64,000 bases of DNA, taken from positions 934,881-998,880 of the forward strand of contig NZ_KI530712.1 of assembly GCF_000488215.1 (NCBI RefSeq), in the 5' to 3' direction. Both the position numbers and the translations under genes were made by a program. Positions 56,591 to 64,000 of this stretch are shown here, in pieces. The notes under the pieces are model-generated. The model was not told the origin of the DNA, did no database searches, and was given only the letters and a program-made list of their open reading frames with translations. Positions within the stretch are counted from its first letter, which is position 1. Each line of letters begins with the position of its first letter. The DNA is from Acinetobacter nectaris CIP 110549. Lineage in GTDB: Bacteria; Pseudomonadota; Gammaproteobacteria; Pseudomonadales; Moraxellaceae.

Positions 56591-57871
56591 ATGTCTATCC
56601 TAAGTTGGGACGATTTTGAAGATGATTCGAAAAAACAGACTCCAGAGTCCAAACCTACGCCCGTCGAACAGGAAAAAGCGCCTGAGTCGCAGATGGTATC
56701 TACTCCACAACCATCGCAGAAGAACACTGACGATTCTCATGCCGTTACAACAAACGGAAGAGCCTCAGAACATACAACCGATTCAATGGTTCGAGCATCT
56801 GAATCCTTAAAGAATTTAGATGTCGCACCGGGCTTAGAAGAGCTTGAAATGGGTGCAGGTCGTGTACAAGTTGATGATAAAGCAATGATCAACTGCCGTG
56901 CTGACTTAAACCAGCTTGTTCCATTTAAATATGAATGGGCATGGCAAAAATATCTTGATGGCTGTGCAAACCATTGGATGCCTCAAGAAGTCAACATGAA
57001 CCATGATATTGCACTTTGGAAATCTGAAAATGGATTAACTGAAGATGAACGTACAATTATTATGCGCTCTCTTGGTTTCTTCTCTACAGCAGACTCTTTA
57101 GTTGCAAATAACCTTGTATTGGCAATTTATCGTTTAATTACAAACCCTGAATGCCGTCAGTACATTTTGCGTCAAGGCTTTGAAGAAGCGATTCATACAC
57201 ATGCTTACCAATACTGTATCGAGTCATTGGGTATGGATGAAGGTGAAGTGTTTAACATGTATCGTGAAGTTCCATCTGTTGCACGAAAAGCAGCATGGGG
57301 CCTAAAATATACACAAGCACTTGGTGATCCAACATTTAAGACAGGTACACCTGAAACTGACCAACAACTTCTTCGTAACCTGATCGCATTCTACTGCGTC
57401 TTAGAAGGTATTTTCTTCTACTGTGGCTTTACTCAAATTTTGAGTATGGGTCGTCGTAATAAAATGAATGGTGTTGCTGAACAGTTCCAATATATCTTGC
57501 GTGATGAATCAATGCATGTGAACTTCGGTATCGATATGATTAACCAAATCAAGATCGAAAACCCACATCTATGGACAACAGAGTTCCAACAAGAAGTTAT
57601 TCAAATGATTCTTGAGGGTACAATGCTAGAAATCGAATATGCACGCGATACTATGCCACGTGGCGTACTAGGTATGAATGCTGCAATGATGGAAGAATAC
57701 TTGAAGTTCATTTGTAACCGTCGCCTTGTGCAGTTAGGGTTACCTGAGCAATATAAAGGCGTGACAAATCCATTCCAATGGATGTCAGAGATGATGGACT
57801 TGCGTAAAGAGAAAAACTTCTTTGAAACGCGTGTAACAGATTACCAAACAGGTGGTGCGCTTAGCTGGTAA
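56591..57871 (+). CDS. nrdB: class Ia ribonucleotide reductase, small subunit
   Basis: 426-aa diiron-tyrosyl radical subunit. The N-terminal about 75 residues are polar, Pro/Ser/Glu-rich and probably disordered, beyond the E. coli length (376). The core follows: iron ligands in [11 protein letters not shown] (with the radical Tyr nearby) and DESMHVNFG. The C-terminus is TGGALSW, acidic-poor compared with E. coli but ending in the aromatic residue expected to bind NrdA. Ends in a terminator. Confidence 0.96.
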   Translation: MSILSWDDFEDDSKKQTPESKPTPVEQEKAPESQMVSTPQPSQKNTDDSHAVTTNGRASEHTTDSMVRASESLKNLDVAPGLEELEMGAGRVQVDDKAMINCRADLNQLVPFKYEWAWQKYLDGCANHWMPQEVNMNHDIALWKSENGLTEDERTIIMRSLGFFSTADSLVANNLVLAIYRLITNPECRQYILRQGFEEAIHTHAYQYCIESLGMDEGEVFNMYREVPSVARKAAWGLKYTQALGDPTFKTGTPETDQQLLRNLIAFYCVLEGIFFYCGFTQILSMGRRNKMNGVAEQFQYILRDESMHVNFGIDMINQIKIENPHLWTTEFQQEVIQMILEGTMLEIEYARDTMPRGVLGMNAAMMEEYLKFICNRRLVQLGLPEQYKGVTNPFQWMSEMMDLRKEKNFFETRVTDYQTGGALSW

Positions 57872-57878
57872 GCACATC

Positions 57879-57911
57879 CTAAAAAAGAAGCCTTTATGGG
57901 CTTCTTTTTTA
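57879..57911. terminator. nrdB terminator, bidirectional
   Basis: AAAAAAGAAGCC (57881-57892), loop TTTATG, GGCTTCTTTTTT (57899-57910). It also ends the converging VanX-like gene. Confidence 0.9.
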
Positions 57912-58613
57912 TTAATTATCTAAAGAAACAACCCCATAGCATGCGCTATCTTGCTGTGTCATATATGCCCACAACTGATTTCCATAGTCAAAATGCCACC
58001 ACTCAGAGGGTAAGTTACTAAAACCTGCTGAAAGTATTGCCCAATATAAAATTCGACGGTTTTTACAAGCCACGTTATAGTCTTTTCTATCCTCTAAAGC
58101 ATTTGTAAAACTCAATGGATGAATTTCATCAAACCCCGTCCCCATATCTAAAATATTTCCATGCTCGTCACATAAGGTGACATCGACAGATCCACCTGTT
58201 AAGTGTGGACTAGGTCTTAAGGGATCAATACTTGGTAAAGCTACAAACTGATCTAGCATTTCATGTTGTTCCATTGCACTCAAGTCATTATATTTTTTCT
58301 GAATTTCCGAATAAAAATTTTCTCGCAAATGTTTTTGAACCTCTACTGGTCTCCAACCATCTAAAATCATCAAGCATATTCCTTTAGGCAAAGCTTGACT
58401 GACTAAAACAAGTTTTTCTATCAAAGCTAATCGGACATAACATGTTGATAAAGCACCCTGTATATTTTCATAAAAATAAGCAGGATATGTCCAAATATGA
58501 TGTGCTTTTAATATTTCAGTATTGATCAGTTCTTCATTAGATGCACAGATTCTTGTTTTAAACATATCATCCCAATTGATATGCTTCTGCATTGGAATAT
58601 TTTTATAATACAT
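57912..58613 (-). CDS. D-Ala-D-Ala dipeptidase, VanX/DdpX family (M15D)
   Basis: 233-aa zinc peptidase. The family motifs are intact: Arg in LDGWRPVEV (about 84-92), zinc ligands His137 and Asp144 in SPHLTGGSVDVTL, and catalytic Glu204 with zinc-His207 in EWWHFDYG. It would hydrolyse D-Ala-D-Ala. No signal peptide is visible, so a cytoplasmic role in recycling (as E. coli DdpX) is likelier than glycopeptide resistance, and no vanHA or regulator is nearby. ATG 58613 starts; inner Met at residue 8 is possible. Confidence 0.85.
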   Translation of the reverse strand: MYYKNIPMQKHINWDDMFKTRICASNEELINTEILKAHHIWTYPAYFYENIQGALSTCYVRLALIEKLVLVSQALPKGICLMILDGWRPVEVQKHLRENFYSEIQKKYNDLSAMEQHEMLDQFVALPSIDPLRPSPHLTGGSVDVTLCDEHGNILDMGTGFDEIHPLSFTNALEDRKDYNVACKNRRILYWAILSAGFSNLPSEWWHFDYGNQLWAYMTQQDSACYGVVSLDN

Positions 58614-58682
58614 ATGTAGATGACATTTTTATGATGATTAAGTGCATAAGCATAGAACTGAATATTCTAGATGTAAATGACA

Positions 58683-58714
58683 TAAAAAAGAGCCTCTTAA
58701 ATAAGAAGCTCTTT
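58683..58714 (-). terminator. cysI-DUF934 terminator
   Basis: AAAGAGC (58687-58693) / GCTCTTT (58708-58714) with inner TCTT/AAGA pairing; T-run on the reverse strand. Confidence 0.75.
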
Positions 58715-58735
58715 CTGCACTAGAATACCTACAAA

Positions 58736-59227
58736 CTATACAATAGAACCCGTTTGATAATGAGCCAATGGTACAGCAGTCGATTGCTGATATGGTGCTT
58801 TAAAATCATTTAGACCCGAAGCTGCTTCATGGATATCTTTGCCTTCTTTAATGACAAAACTATCAAATCCTGAGCGTTTTAAATAGTTTAATACATCTTT
58901 AAAGATATCGCCTACTGCTCTTAACTCACCTTTAAACCCTTGGCGACGTAAAAGTGCAGCAAAAGAATAACCTCGACCATCATTAAACCCTGCAAATTCA
59001 ATGAAAATAGTATCTAATTCGCTTAATGGTAACTCGGTTGTTTCAGGAGAACTATCAACCGTCACTAGAAGTGCTTTTTTCCCTGATACTTGTCCCAATA
59101 AATCAAGCTGTTCAACCGTTAGAAGCACATCGCCCTGAGGAACAACAAGATCATCTGCTAAAAGTTGATAAGTATTTTCAACAATTTCACCATCTTTTAA
59201 AAGCACAGGTAATTCAATATTAGGCAT
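58736..59227 (-). CDS. DUF934 protein, sulfite-reduction associated
   Basis: About 163-aa protein of DUF934, found next to ferredoxin-type sulfite reductases. Conserved blocks FAGFNDGRGYSFAALLR and ELRAVGDIFKDVLNYLKRSGFDSFVI are present. Start: the open frame reaches 59296 but ATG 59227 has GGAGAG immediately upstream and overlaps the cysI stop by 8 bp, a coupled arrangement. Its molecular role is not established; an accessory role for CysI is inferred. Confidence 0.88.
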   Translation of the reverse strand: MPNIELPVLLKDGEIVENTYQLLADDLVVPQGDVLLTVEQLDLLGQVSGKKALLVTVDSSPETTELPLSELDTIFIEFAGFNDGRGYSFAALLRRQGFKGELRAVGDIFKDVLNYLKRSGFDSFVIKEGKDIHEAASGLNDFKAPYQQSTAVPLAHYQTGSIV

Positions 59228-60863
59228 ATGCTCTCTCCTTAAACGGCGCAATTCCAACACGGCGATAAGTATCAATAAATGATTCTTCTGATTCACGTAA
59301 ATCTAAATATGTGTTTAAGATTTCTTCTACAACATCAGGCACTGCTTCTGCAGCAAAAGAAGGTCCTAAGATATTACCAATCGAAGCATCATGATTTGAA
59401 TTACCACCTAAGGTAATTTGGTAAAATTCAGCACCTTTTTTATCAACACCTAAAATACCAATATGCCCTACATGGTGATGACCACAAGCATTCATACAAC
59501 CAGAAATATTTAAATCAAGCTTACCAATATTATAAATGGTATCTAAATCATCAAAACGGCGTGTAATTGCTTCTGAAATTGGAATTGATTTTGCATTTGC
59601 AAGTGAGCAGTAATCACCACCCGGGCAGCAAATAATATCTGTTAAGAACCCAATATGCGCACGTGCCATATTTGCTTTCTCTAACGTTTGCCATAACTCA
59701 AACAATTCACTTTGAGCAACATCAACCAATGAAATATTTTGTTCGTGTGTCGTTCTGAACTCACCAAATGTATATTTATCTGCAAGATCGGCAATAAACT
59801 GCATTTCTTCAGTCGTCATATCACCCGGTGCAATACCCGCACGCTTCAAGTTAATATTTACAATACGATAGCCTGCAACTTTATGCGCATGCGTATTTAC
59901 ATTAAACCATTGCTTAAATTTTGGATATTGAGCAAAGACTTCTGAGAAATCTTCATCTTTACGTGCTTCATACTCAAATGGTGTAAATACAGCATCCATT
60001 TTTTGCAATAAAGCAGGGTCAACTGTTAAATTTTCTTTAGTATATAAAAACTCTGCTTCAACTTTTTCAGCAAACACTTCAGGTGTCATTGCTTTAACAA
60101 GTATCTTAATACGTGCTTTGTATTTATTGTCACGACGACCATGTAAATTATATACACGCAGTACAGCATCTAAATAGGCAATCAGTTCTTCACGTGGTAG
60201 AAATTCACGAATGACACTACCAATCATTGGAGTACGCCCAAGACCACCACCGACTTTAACCTTATAGCCAACTTCACCTTGTGCATTTCTAACAATATAA
60301 ACACCAATATCATGAAATGAAGCAGCAGCACGATCAGTCTCTTCTACAGCAGAAACAGCAATCTTAAATTTACGTGGTAAAAAAGCAAATTCAGGATGAA
60401 ATGTACTCCACTGGCGGATGAGCTCACACGTAGGTCTAGGATCTGCAATTTCACCTGCAACCACCCCGGCATATTGGTCAGTGGTTGTATTACGAATACA
60501 GTTACCACTCGTTTGAATGGCATGCATCTGTACCGTTGCAAGCTCAGCTAAAATATCAGGCACATCTTCAAGTTCAGGCCAGTTTAACTGAATGTTTTGA
60601 CGTGTAGAAATATGTGCATAACCACGGTCATATTGTTTAGAAATATCCGCAATCTTTCGTAACTGCTTAGTATTCATTAAACCATATGGTACTGCAATAC
60701 GTAACATTGGCGCATAGCGCTGTACGTACAATCCATTTTGCAAACGCAAAGGACGATATTCATCTTCTGTCAGTGTACCATTCAAATAACGTTGTGTTTG
60801 GTCACGAAATTGTGCAACTCGTTCATCTACCAGTTGCTGATCGAAATCAGTATATAAATACAT
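59220..60863 (-). CDS. cysI: sulfite reductase, siroheme [4Fe-4S] subunit
   Basis: 547-aa enzyme reducing sulfite to sulfide. Two tandem nitrite/sulfite-reductase repeats; the cluster and siroheme cysteines are in CCPGGDYCSLA and SGCMNACGHHHVG near residues 410-460. No NADPH flavoprotein (cysJ) gene is adjacent, so electrons probably come from ferredoxin or another donor, as in Pseudomonas-type enzymes. It works downstream of CysH. First gene of a two-gene unit with DUF934. Confidence 0.92.
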   Translation of the reverse strand: MYLYTDFDQQLVDERVAQFRDQTQRYLNGTLTEDEYRPLRLQNGLYVQRYAPMLRIAVPYGLMNTKQLRKIADISKQYDRGYAHISTRQNIQLNWPELEDVPDILAELATVQMHAIQTSGNCIRNTTTDQYAGVVAGEIADPRPTCELIRQWSTFHPEFAFLPRKFKIAVSAVEETDRAAASFHDIGVYIVRNAQGEVGYKVKVGGGLGRTPMIGSVIREFLPREELIAYLDAVLRVYNLHGRRDNKYKARIKILVKAMTPEVFAEKVEAEFLYTKENLTVDPALLQKMDAVFTPFEYEARKDEDFSEVFAQYPKFKQWFNVNTHAHKVAGYRIVNINLKRAGIAPGDMTTEEMQFIADLADKYTFGEFRTTHEQNISLVDVAQSELFELWQTLEKANMARAHIGFLTDIICCPGGDYCSLANAKSIPISEAITRRFDDLDTIYNIGKLDLNISGCMNACGHHHVGHIGILGVDKKGAEFYQITLGGNSNHDASIGNILGPSFAAEAVPDVVEEILNTYLDLRESEESFIDTYRRVGIAPFKERAYA

Positions 60864-60982
60864 GGCGTTTAGCTAGTAATTTCAAGGTCTATGCTCATAG
60901 CATAGAATGATTTAACTCATCAACGAAATGCTTTTTTTGCATATTTAATAGCGGTTTTACTGATAACGCCAAAATTACATAT

Positions 60983-61011
60983 AAAAAAGCCCAGTCGAAA
61001 CTGGGCCTTTT
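60983..61011 (-). terminator. gcd terminator
   Basis: GCCCAGT (60989-60995), loop CGAA (UUCG on the transcribed strand), ACTGGGC (61000-61006), with the T-run on the reverse strand. Confidence 0.9.
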
Positions 61012-61024
61012 TATTTAAAGTATA

Positions 61025-63433
61025 TTATTTTGCATCTGGTAACGCATAAGCAACTAAGTAGTCACCCATTTTTGTACCAAATGAACCATGACCACCAGCC
61101 ATGATTACAACATACTGTTTACCACCAATTTCATAAGTTAAAGGTGTTGCTTGTCCACCAGCTGGTAAACGTGCTTCCCATAACTTATCACCATTCGTAA
61201 TGCTATACGCACGGATATAGTTATCTTGCGTACCTGCGATAAACATTAAGTTACCTGCAGTCGAAATTGAACCACCTAAACCAGGAACACCAATTTTAAG
61301 TGCTGGTAATTGGAATAATTTCGGTAAGCTATCACGAACTGTACCAATACGTTTTTTCCATGCAACTTGATGCGTATTTAAATCAACTGCTGCAACATAA
61401 CCCCAACCTGGTTGTTTACATGGTAAACCAAGCGGTGATAAGAATGCAGAGATTTCAACACCATAAGGAACACCATACATCGGCTGCATACCAGCTTCTG
61501 TACCAGCACCTTTAGTTTCAACCTTACGATTTGGATCTTGTGGAATTAAACGAGTTACAAACGGCAATGCAAGTGGGTTTGTTAATGCAACCTGACGATC
61601 AGGGTTAACAGAAATACCACCCCATTCAAACACACCCAAGTTACCAGGGAATACTAATGTGCCATTTTCAGATGGTGGCGTATAGATACCTTGATAGTTC
61701 AATGTTTTGAAATAGATACGGCAATATAGCTGATCAAACATAGTGGCACCCCACATGTCTTTATCAGTTAGCTTGTCTTTTGGTGCTAAATCAATATCAG
61801 AGAACGGTTGTGTTGGAGAATAGAATTCGCCTTTTGTCGCTGGGCCAATTAAGATTTTCTGAGGTACTGGACGCTCAGTAATTGGAACAATAGCTTTACC
61901 ATCACGACGGTCAAGAACAAATACATTACCTGTTTTTGTTGTTACATAAACTGCAGGAACAACATTACCAGCTTTATCTTTTGTATCTGCAAGTGTTGGT
62001 TGAGATGGAACATCCATATCCCACAAGTCATGATGTGTTGTTTGGAAGTGCCAGATTAACTTACCTGTTGTTGCATTTAATGCAAGTACAGAGTTTGCAT
62101 AACGCTCTTTCAACTCGGTACGGTCTCCACCCCAAATGTCTGGTGTACCCACACCTGTTGGAATGTAAACGATATCTAGTTTTTCATCATAAGCAAGTGG
62201 AGCCCATGCATTTGGTGAGTTATGTACAAATGTTTGACCCGGTGCAGGAATTGCATTTGGATCTTGTGCACCTGTATCAAATGCCCATAGAAGTTTACCA
62301 GTATTTACATCATAACCACGAATTACACCAGATGGCTCTTTTGTAGAGAAGTTATCTGTTGTTGCACCCGCAATAATAATTGTAGTACCTGTAACAACTG
62401 GTGGAGATGTTGGGTTATAACCACCTGGGTATGGATAAGGCATATCTTTTTGAAGATCTACTTCACCATTTTTACCAAAGTCTGTACATGGCTTACCATT
62501 GTCAGCATTTACTGCAACTAAACGTCCATCATTTACAGGTAAAATAACTTTACGTGGACATTGAGTCGAGCTTGACTGCTTAAACTTCATACTTGTAGCA
62601 AATTCTTTCGTATTATTTTCATCATAATACGACACACCACGACAAGTTAAGTGTTGGAAAGTAATGTCTGATTTAAGCTTTGGATCAAAACGCCATTTTT
62701 CTTGACCAGTTTTCGGATCTAAAGCAACTAAATATTGGTGAGCTGTACAGAAGTACATGTTATCGCCAATTTTAATCGGTGTTACTTCATTTGTGATCTC
62801 GCCCGGATCATTTGCTGTTTTAAGATCACCAGTACGGAATACCCAAGCTTCTTTTAGGTCTTGAACATTTTTATCATTAATTTGTGTTAATGGAGAATAA
62901 CGTTGACCATCTTGTGTACGACCGTATGCTGGCCAATCAGCATCTGCCACACCAGGAGTCGTTGTTGCTTGTGTTGGTTGAGCCGTTTTAATTTCACCAT
63001 TAATTTCTTGTGGATCATTAAAAATTGAATAAACCATGACAACAATTGCAAATGCAAGCGTTGCTGCAAGTGCCATACGACTTGGTGCTTTTGGTTGCTG
63101 AATCCCATTTGTTACAGCAGGGATAAGCATCCAGATTCCAAGTACACCTAAAATATCAAGACGTGGTACCAATGCCCAAAAATCTGAACCGACTTCCCAA
63201 AGCCCCCAGATTGTTGTTCCTAGCATTAACACAGCATATACAAGATAAGATGCAATTGAACGACGGAATAACAAAATACCTGATGCCAATAACATCAGAC
63301 CAGCGATAATATAGTAAAAAGAGCCGCCTAACACTGCTAGATAAGCACCAGCGCCTAGAACGACAAGTCCCAATACTGTCAGAATAAATGCAGTAAAGTT
63401 CCTCATTCCTGAACTCTTTGAGGGTTGATCCAT
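61025..63433 (-). CDS. gcd: membrane-bound quinoprotein glucose dehydrogenase
   Basis: About 802-aa PQQ enzyme that oxidises glucose to gluconolactone in the periplasm and gives electrons to ubiquinone. N-terminal membrane anchor with five TM helices (about 10-145), then an eight-bladed PQQ propeller with W-motifs (for example WRFDPKL, WAFDTGA, WHFQTTHHDLWDMD). The frame is open to 63484; ATG 63433 has GAGG 5-6 nt upstream and gives MDQPSKSSGMRN, matching A. baylyi Gcd in length. Uptake of sugar is by the adjacent oprB porin. Confidence 0.96.
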   Translation of the reverse strand: MDQPSKSSGMRNFTAFILTVLGLVVLGAGAYLAVLGGSFYYIIAGLMLLASGILLFRRSIASYLVYAVLMLGTTIWGLWEVGSDFWALVPRLDILGVLGIWMLIPAVTNGIQQPKAPSRMALAATLAFAIVVMVYSIFNDPQEINGEIKTAQPTQATTTPGVADADWPAYGRTQDGQRYSPLTQINDKNVQDLKEAWVFRTGDLKTANDPGEITNEVTPIKIGDNMYFCTAHQYLVALDPKTGQEKWRFDPKLKSDITFQHLTCRGVSYYDENNTKEFATSMKFKQSSSTQCPRKVILPVNDGRLVAVNADNGKPCTDFGKNGEVDLQKDMPYPYPGGYNPTSPPVVTGTTIIIAGATTDNFSTKEPSGVIRGYDVNTGKLLWAFDTGAQDPNAIPAPGQTFVHNSPNAWAPLAYDEKLDIVYIPTGVGTPDIWGGDRTELKERYANSVLALNATTGKLIWHFQTTHHDLWDMDVPSQPTLADTKDKAGNVVPAVYVTTKTGNVFVLDRRDGKAIVPITERPVPQKILIGPATKGEFYSPTQPFSDIDLAPKDKLTDKDMWGATMFDQLYCRIYFKTLNYQGIYTPPSENGTLVFPGNLGVFEWGGISVNPDRQVALTNPLALPFVTRLIPQDPNRKVETKGAGTEAGMQPMYGVPYGVEISAFLSPLGLPCKQPGWGYVAAVDLNTHQVAWKKRIGTVRDSLPKLFQLPALKIGVPGLGGSISTAGNLMFIAGTQDNYIRAYSITNGDKLWEARLPAGGQATPLTYEIGGKQYVVIMAGGHGSFGTKMGDYLVAYALPDAK

Positions 63434-63516
63434 AATCACCTCTAATTTCCGGCTTGAGCTAATTCGATAGGCACCAACGCCCATTTTAGTCCGAAGCCAA
63501 CCATTTTATACAAATA

Positions 63517-63570
63517 GAACAAACCTTAATTACCCATACCACTTTGCAGATGAATAATTTAGGTTTGTTC
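63517..63570. repeat. 16-bp imperfect inverted repeat between oprB and gcd
   Basis: 63517-63532 and 63555-63570 pair with one mismatch: GAACAAACCT and AGGTTTGTTC are exact, followed by AATTA/TAATT. Spacer 22 nt. It lies 84-137 nt upstream of gcd. A second hairpin (about 63573-63603, GTGCC/GGCAC) directly follows the oprB stop. Confidence 0.6.
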
Positions 63571-63612
63571 AAATAAGTGCCCTTAAATCATTTTAAAGGC
63601 ACAAGCTTAAAA

Positions 63613-64000
63613 TTAAAATGCTGTGATGAGTTTAACGCCTCCCACCCAAGCATTATTACCATCTTTTAATGCACCAATATGACGGACATATTGAACATTT
63701 GGACGAACTGTTAACCAATTCGTAGGATGGAGACCATAGTAAAGTTCTGCATCATACTCGCTATCATAGCGTGCACCTGATTTGTGAATACGTGCAAAAC
63801 CTAAAGCTATTTCGTCTTGTGGACGTGCATCAAAGAGGCCTGTATAGGTCAAGCCAATATTTTGCATATTTGATATTTGACTATCATCAATATTTTTTGT
63901 GTCATTATCAAAGAAAGATGTACTGAAAGAACCCGTCAATCCTCGACTTAGATCACCATGATGTGCTGTAAGTTGCTGTTTAGCTGAAATCCATGTGCTT
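63613..64000 (-). CDS. oprB: carbohydrate porin OprB, C-terminal part (5' end off window)
   Basis: The last 128 codons of a carbohydrate-selective outer-membrane porin; the frame is open to the window edge, so the start lies beyond. It encodes beta strands of alternating hydrophobic residues (for example NIGLTYTGLF, IALGFARIH, LTVRPNVQYVRH) and ends GGVKLITAF with the C-terminal Phe for barrel assembly. Placed just upstream of gcd on the same strand, it would supply glucose to the periplasmic dehydrogenase. Confidence 0.85.
   Translation of the reverse strand, partial: STWISAKQQLTAHHGDLSRGLTGSFSTSFFDNDTKNIDDSQISNMQNIGLTYTGLFDARPQDEIALGFARIHKSGARYDSEYDAELYYGLHPTNWLTVRPNVQYVRHIGALKDGNNAWVGGVKLITAF

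Noticed and set aside
57912..58613. Glycopeptide resistance gene vanX
   Set aside because: No vanH, ligase or VanRS genes nearby; more likely a housekeeping dipeptidase.
61936..62346. 136-codon ORF on the plus strand
   Set aside because: Antisense shadow of gcd; His/Leu/Gln-rich composition typical of reversed coding sequence.

Overview
The window is a stretch of chromosome from a gamma-proteobacterium, almost certainly an Acinetobacter species. The evidence is an AT-rich composition, a pmrCAB lipid A operon, a DcaP-type porin, the AtfA-type wax ester/triacylglycerol synthase, a membrane quinoprotein glucose dehydrogenase next to an OprB porin, and a two-ATP-cone NrdA. The species cannot be named from the sequence alone. 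I see no prophage, insertion sequence, integron or CRISPR array; this looks like core chromosome with short accessory or regulatory patches.

Layout. 1-5.8 kb: the 3' end of valS, then a leftward operon pmrC-pmrA-pmrB-DUF202 (lipid A phosphoethanolamine modification and its two-component system). 6-7.4 kb: a coiled-coil trimeric porin. 7.4-11 kb: a long AT-rich gap with a 38-bp palindrome, then a lysophospholipid acyltransferase, a patatin-like lipoprotein and an NfeD/SPFH membrane pair. 11-18 kb: ispA, a PhnA/YjdM zinc-ribbon protein, two tandem AroP-like permeases, tRNA-Arg(CCT), a HAD hydrolase, an MFS exporter and a frameshifted acetyltransferase. 18-20.5 kb: cysH (APS reductase type) and atfA. 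20.5-25.3 kb: a 59-aa ORF and the leftward cell-shape block mreB-mreC-mreD-maf-rng. 25.4-28.7 kb: gatCAB. 28.8-30.7 kb: a PLD-fold protein, a 553-bp gap crowded with inverted repeats and containing a strong promoter with a CRP-like site, a roadblock/LC7-like protein and a small membrane protein. 30.8-34.7 kb: a MocR-type regulator, sbmA and lpxO. 34.8-38.2 kb: argG, pyrC-rnt and tRNA-Glu(TTC).

38-50 kb: a lipoprotein MltD with seven clear LysM repeats, an in-frame RNase HI-DnaQ fusion, fimL-nudC, an esterase, dolP, yraN, rsmI, a minor pilin and apbC. 50-58 kb: a LEA-like helical protein, metG, and nrdA - small membrane ORF - nrdB, with DnaA- and NrdR-like sites upstream of nrdA. 58-64 kb: a VanX-like dipeptidase, cysI-DUF934 (pairing functionally with the distant cysH in sulfate assimilation), gcd, and the 3' end of oprB.

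The genes group functionally around the envelope (PmrC, LpxO, SbmA, DcaP, MltD, MreBCD, VanX-like), translation (ValS, MetG, GatCAB, RsmI, two tRNAs), DNA precursor supply and replication (NrdAB, DnaQ, PyrC) and sulfur assimilation (CysH, CysI, DUF934). The parts least explained by known families are regulatory: the dyad-dense region 29.5-30.07 kb, the 38-bp palindrome near 7.73 kb, and the paired dyads upstream of pmrC. Three ORFs under 60 codons were found by direct reading.
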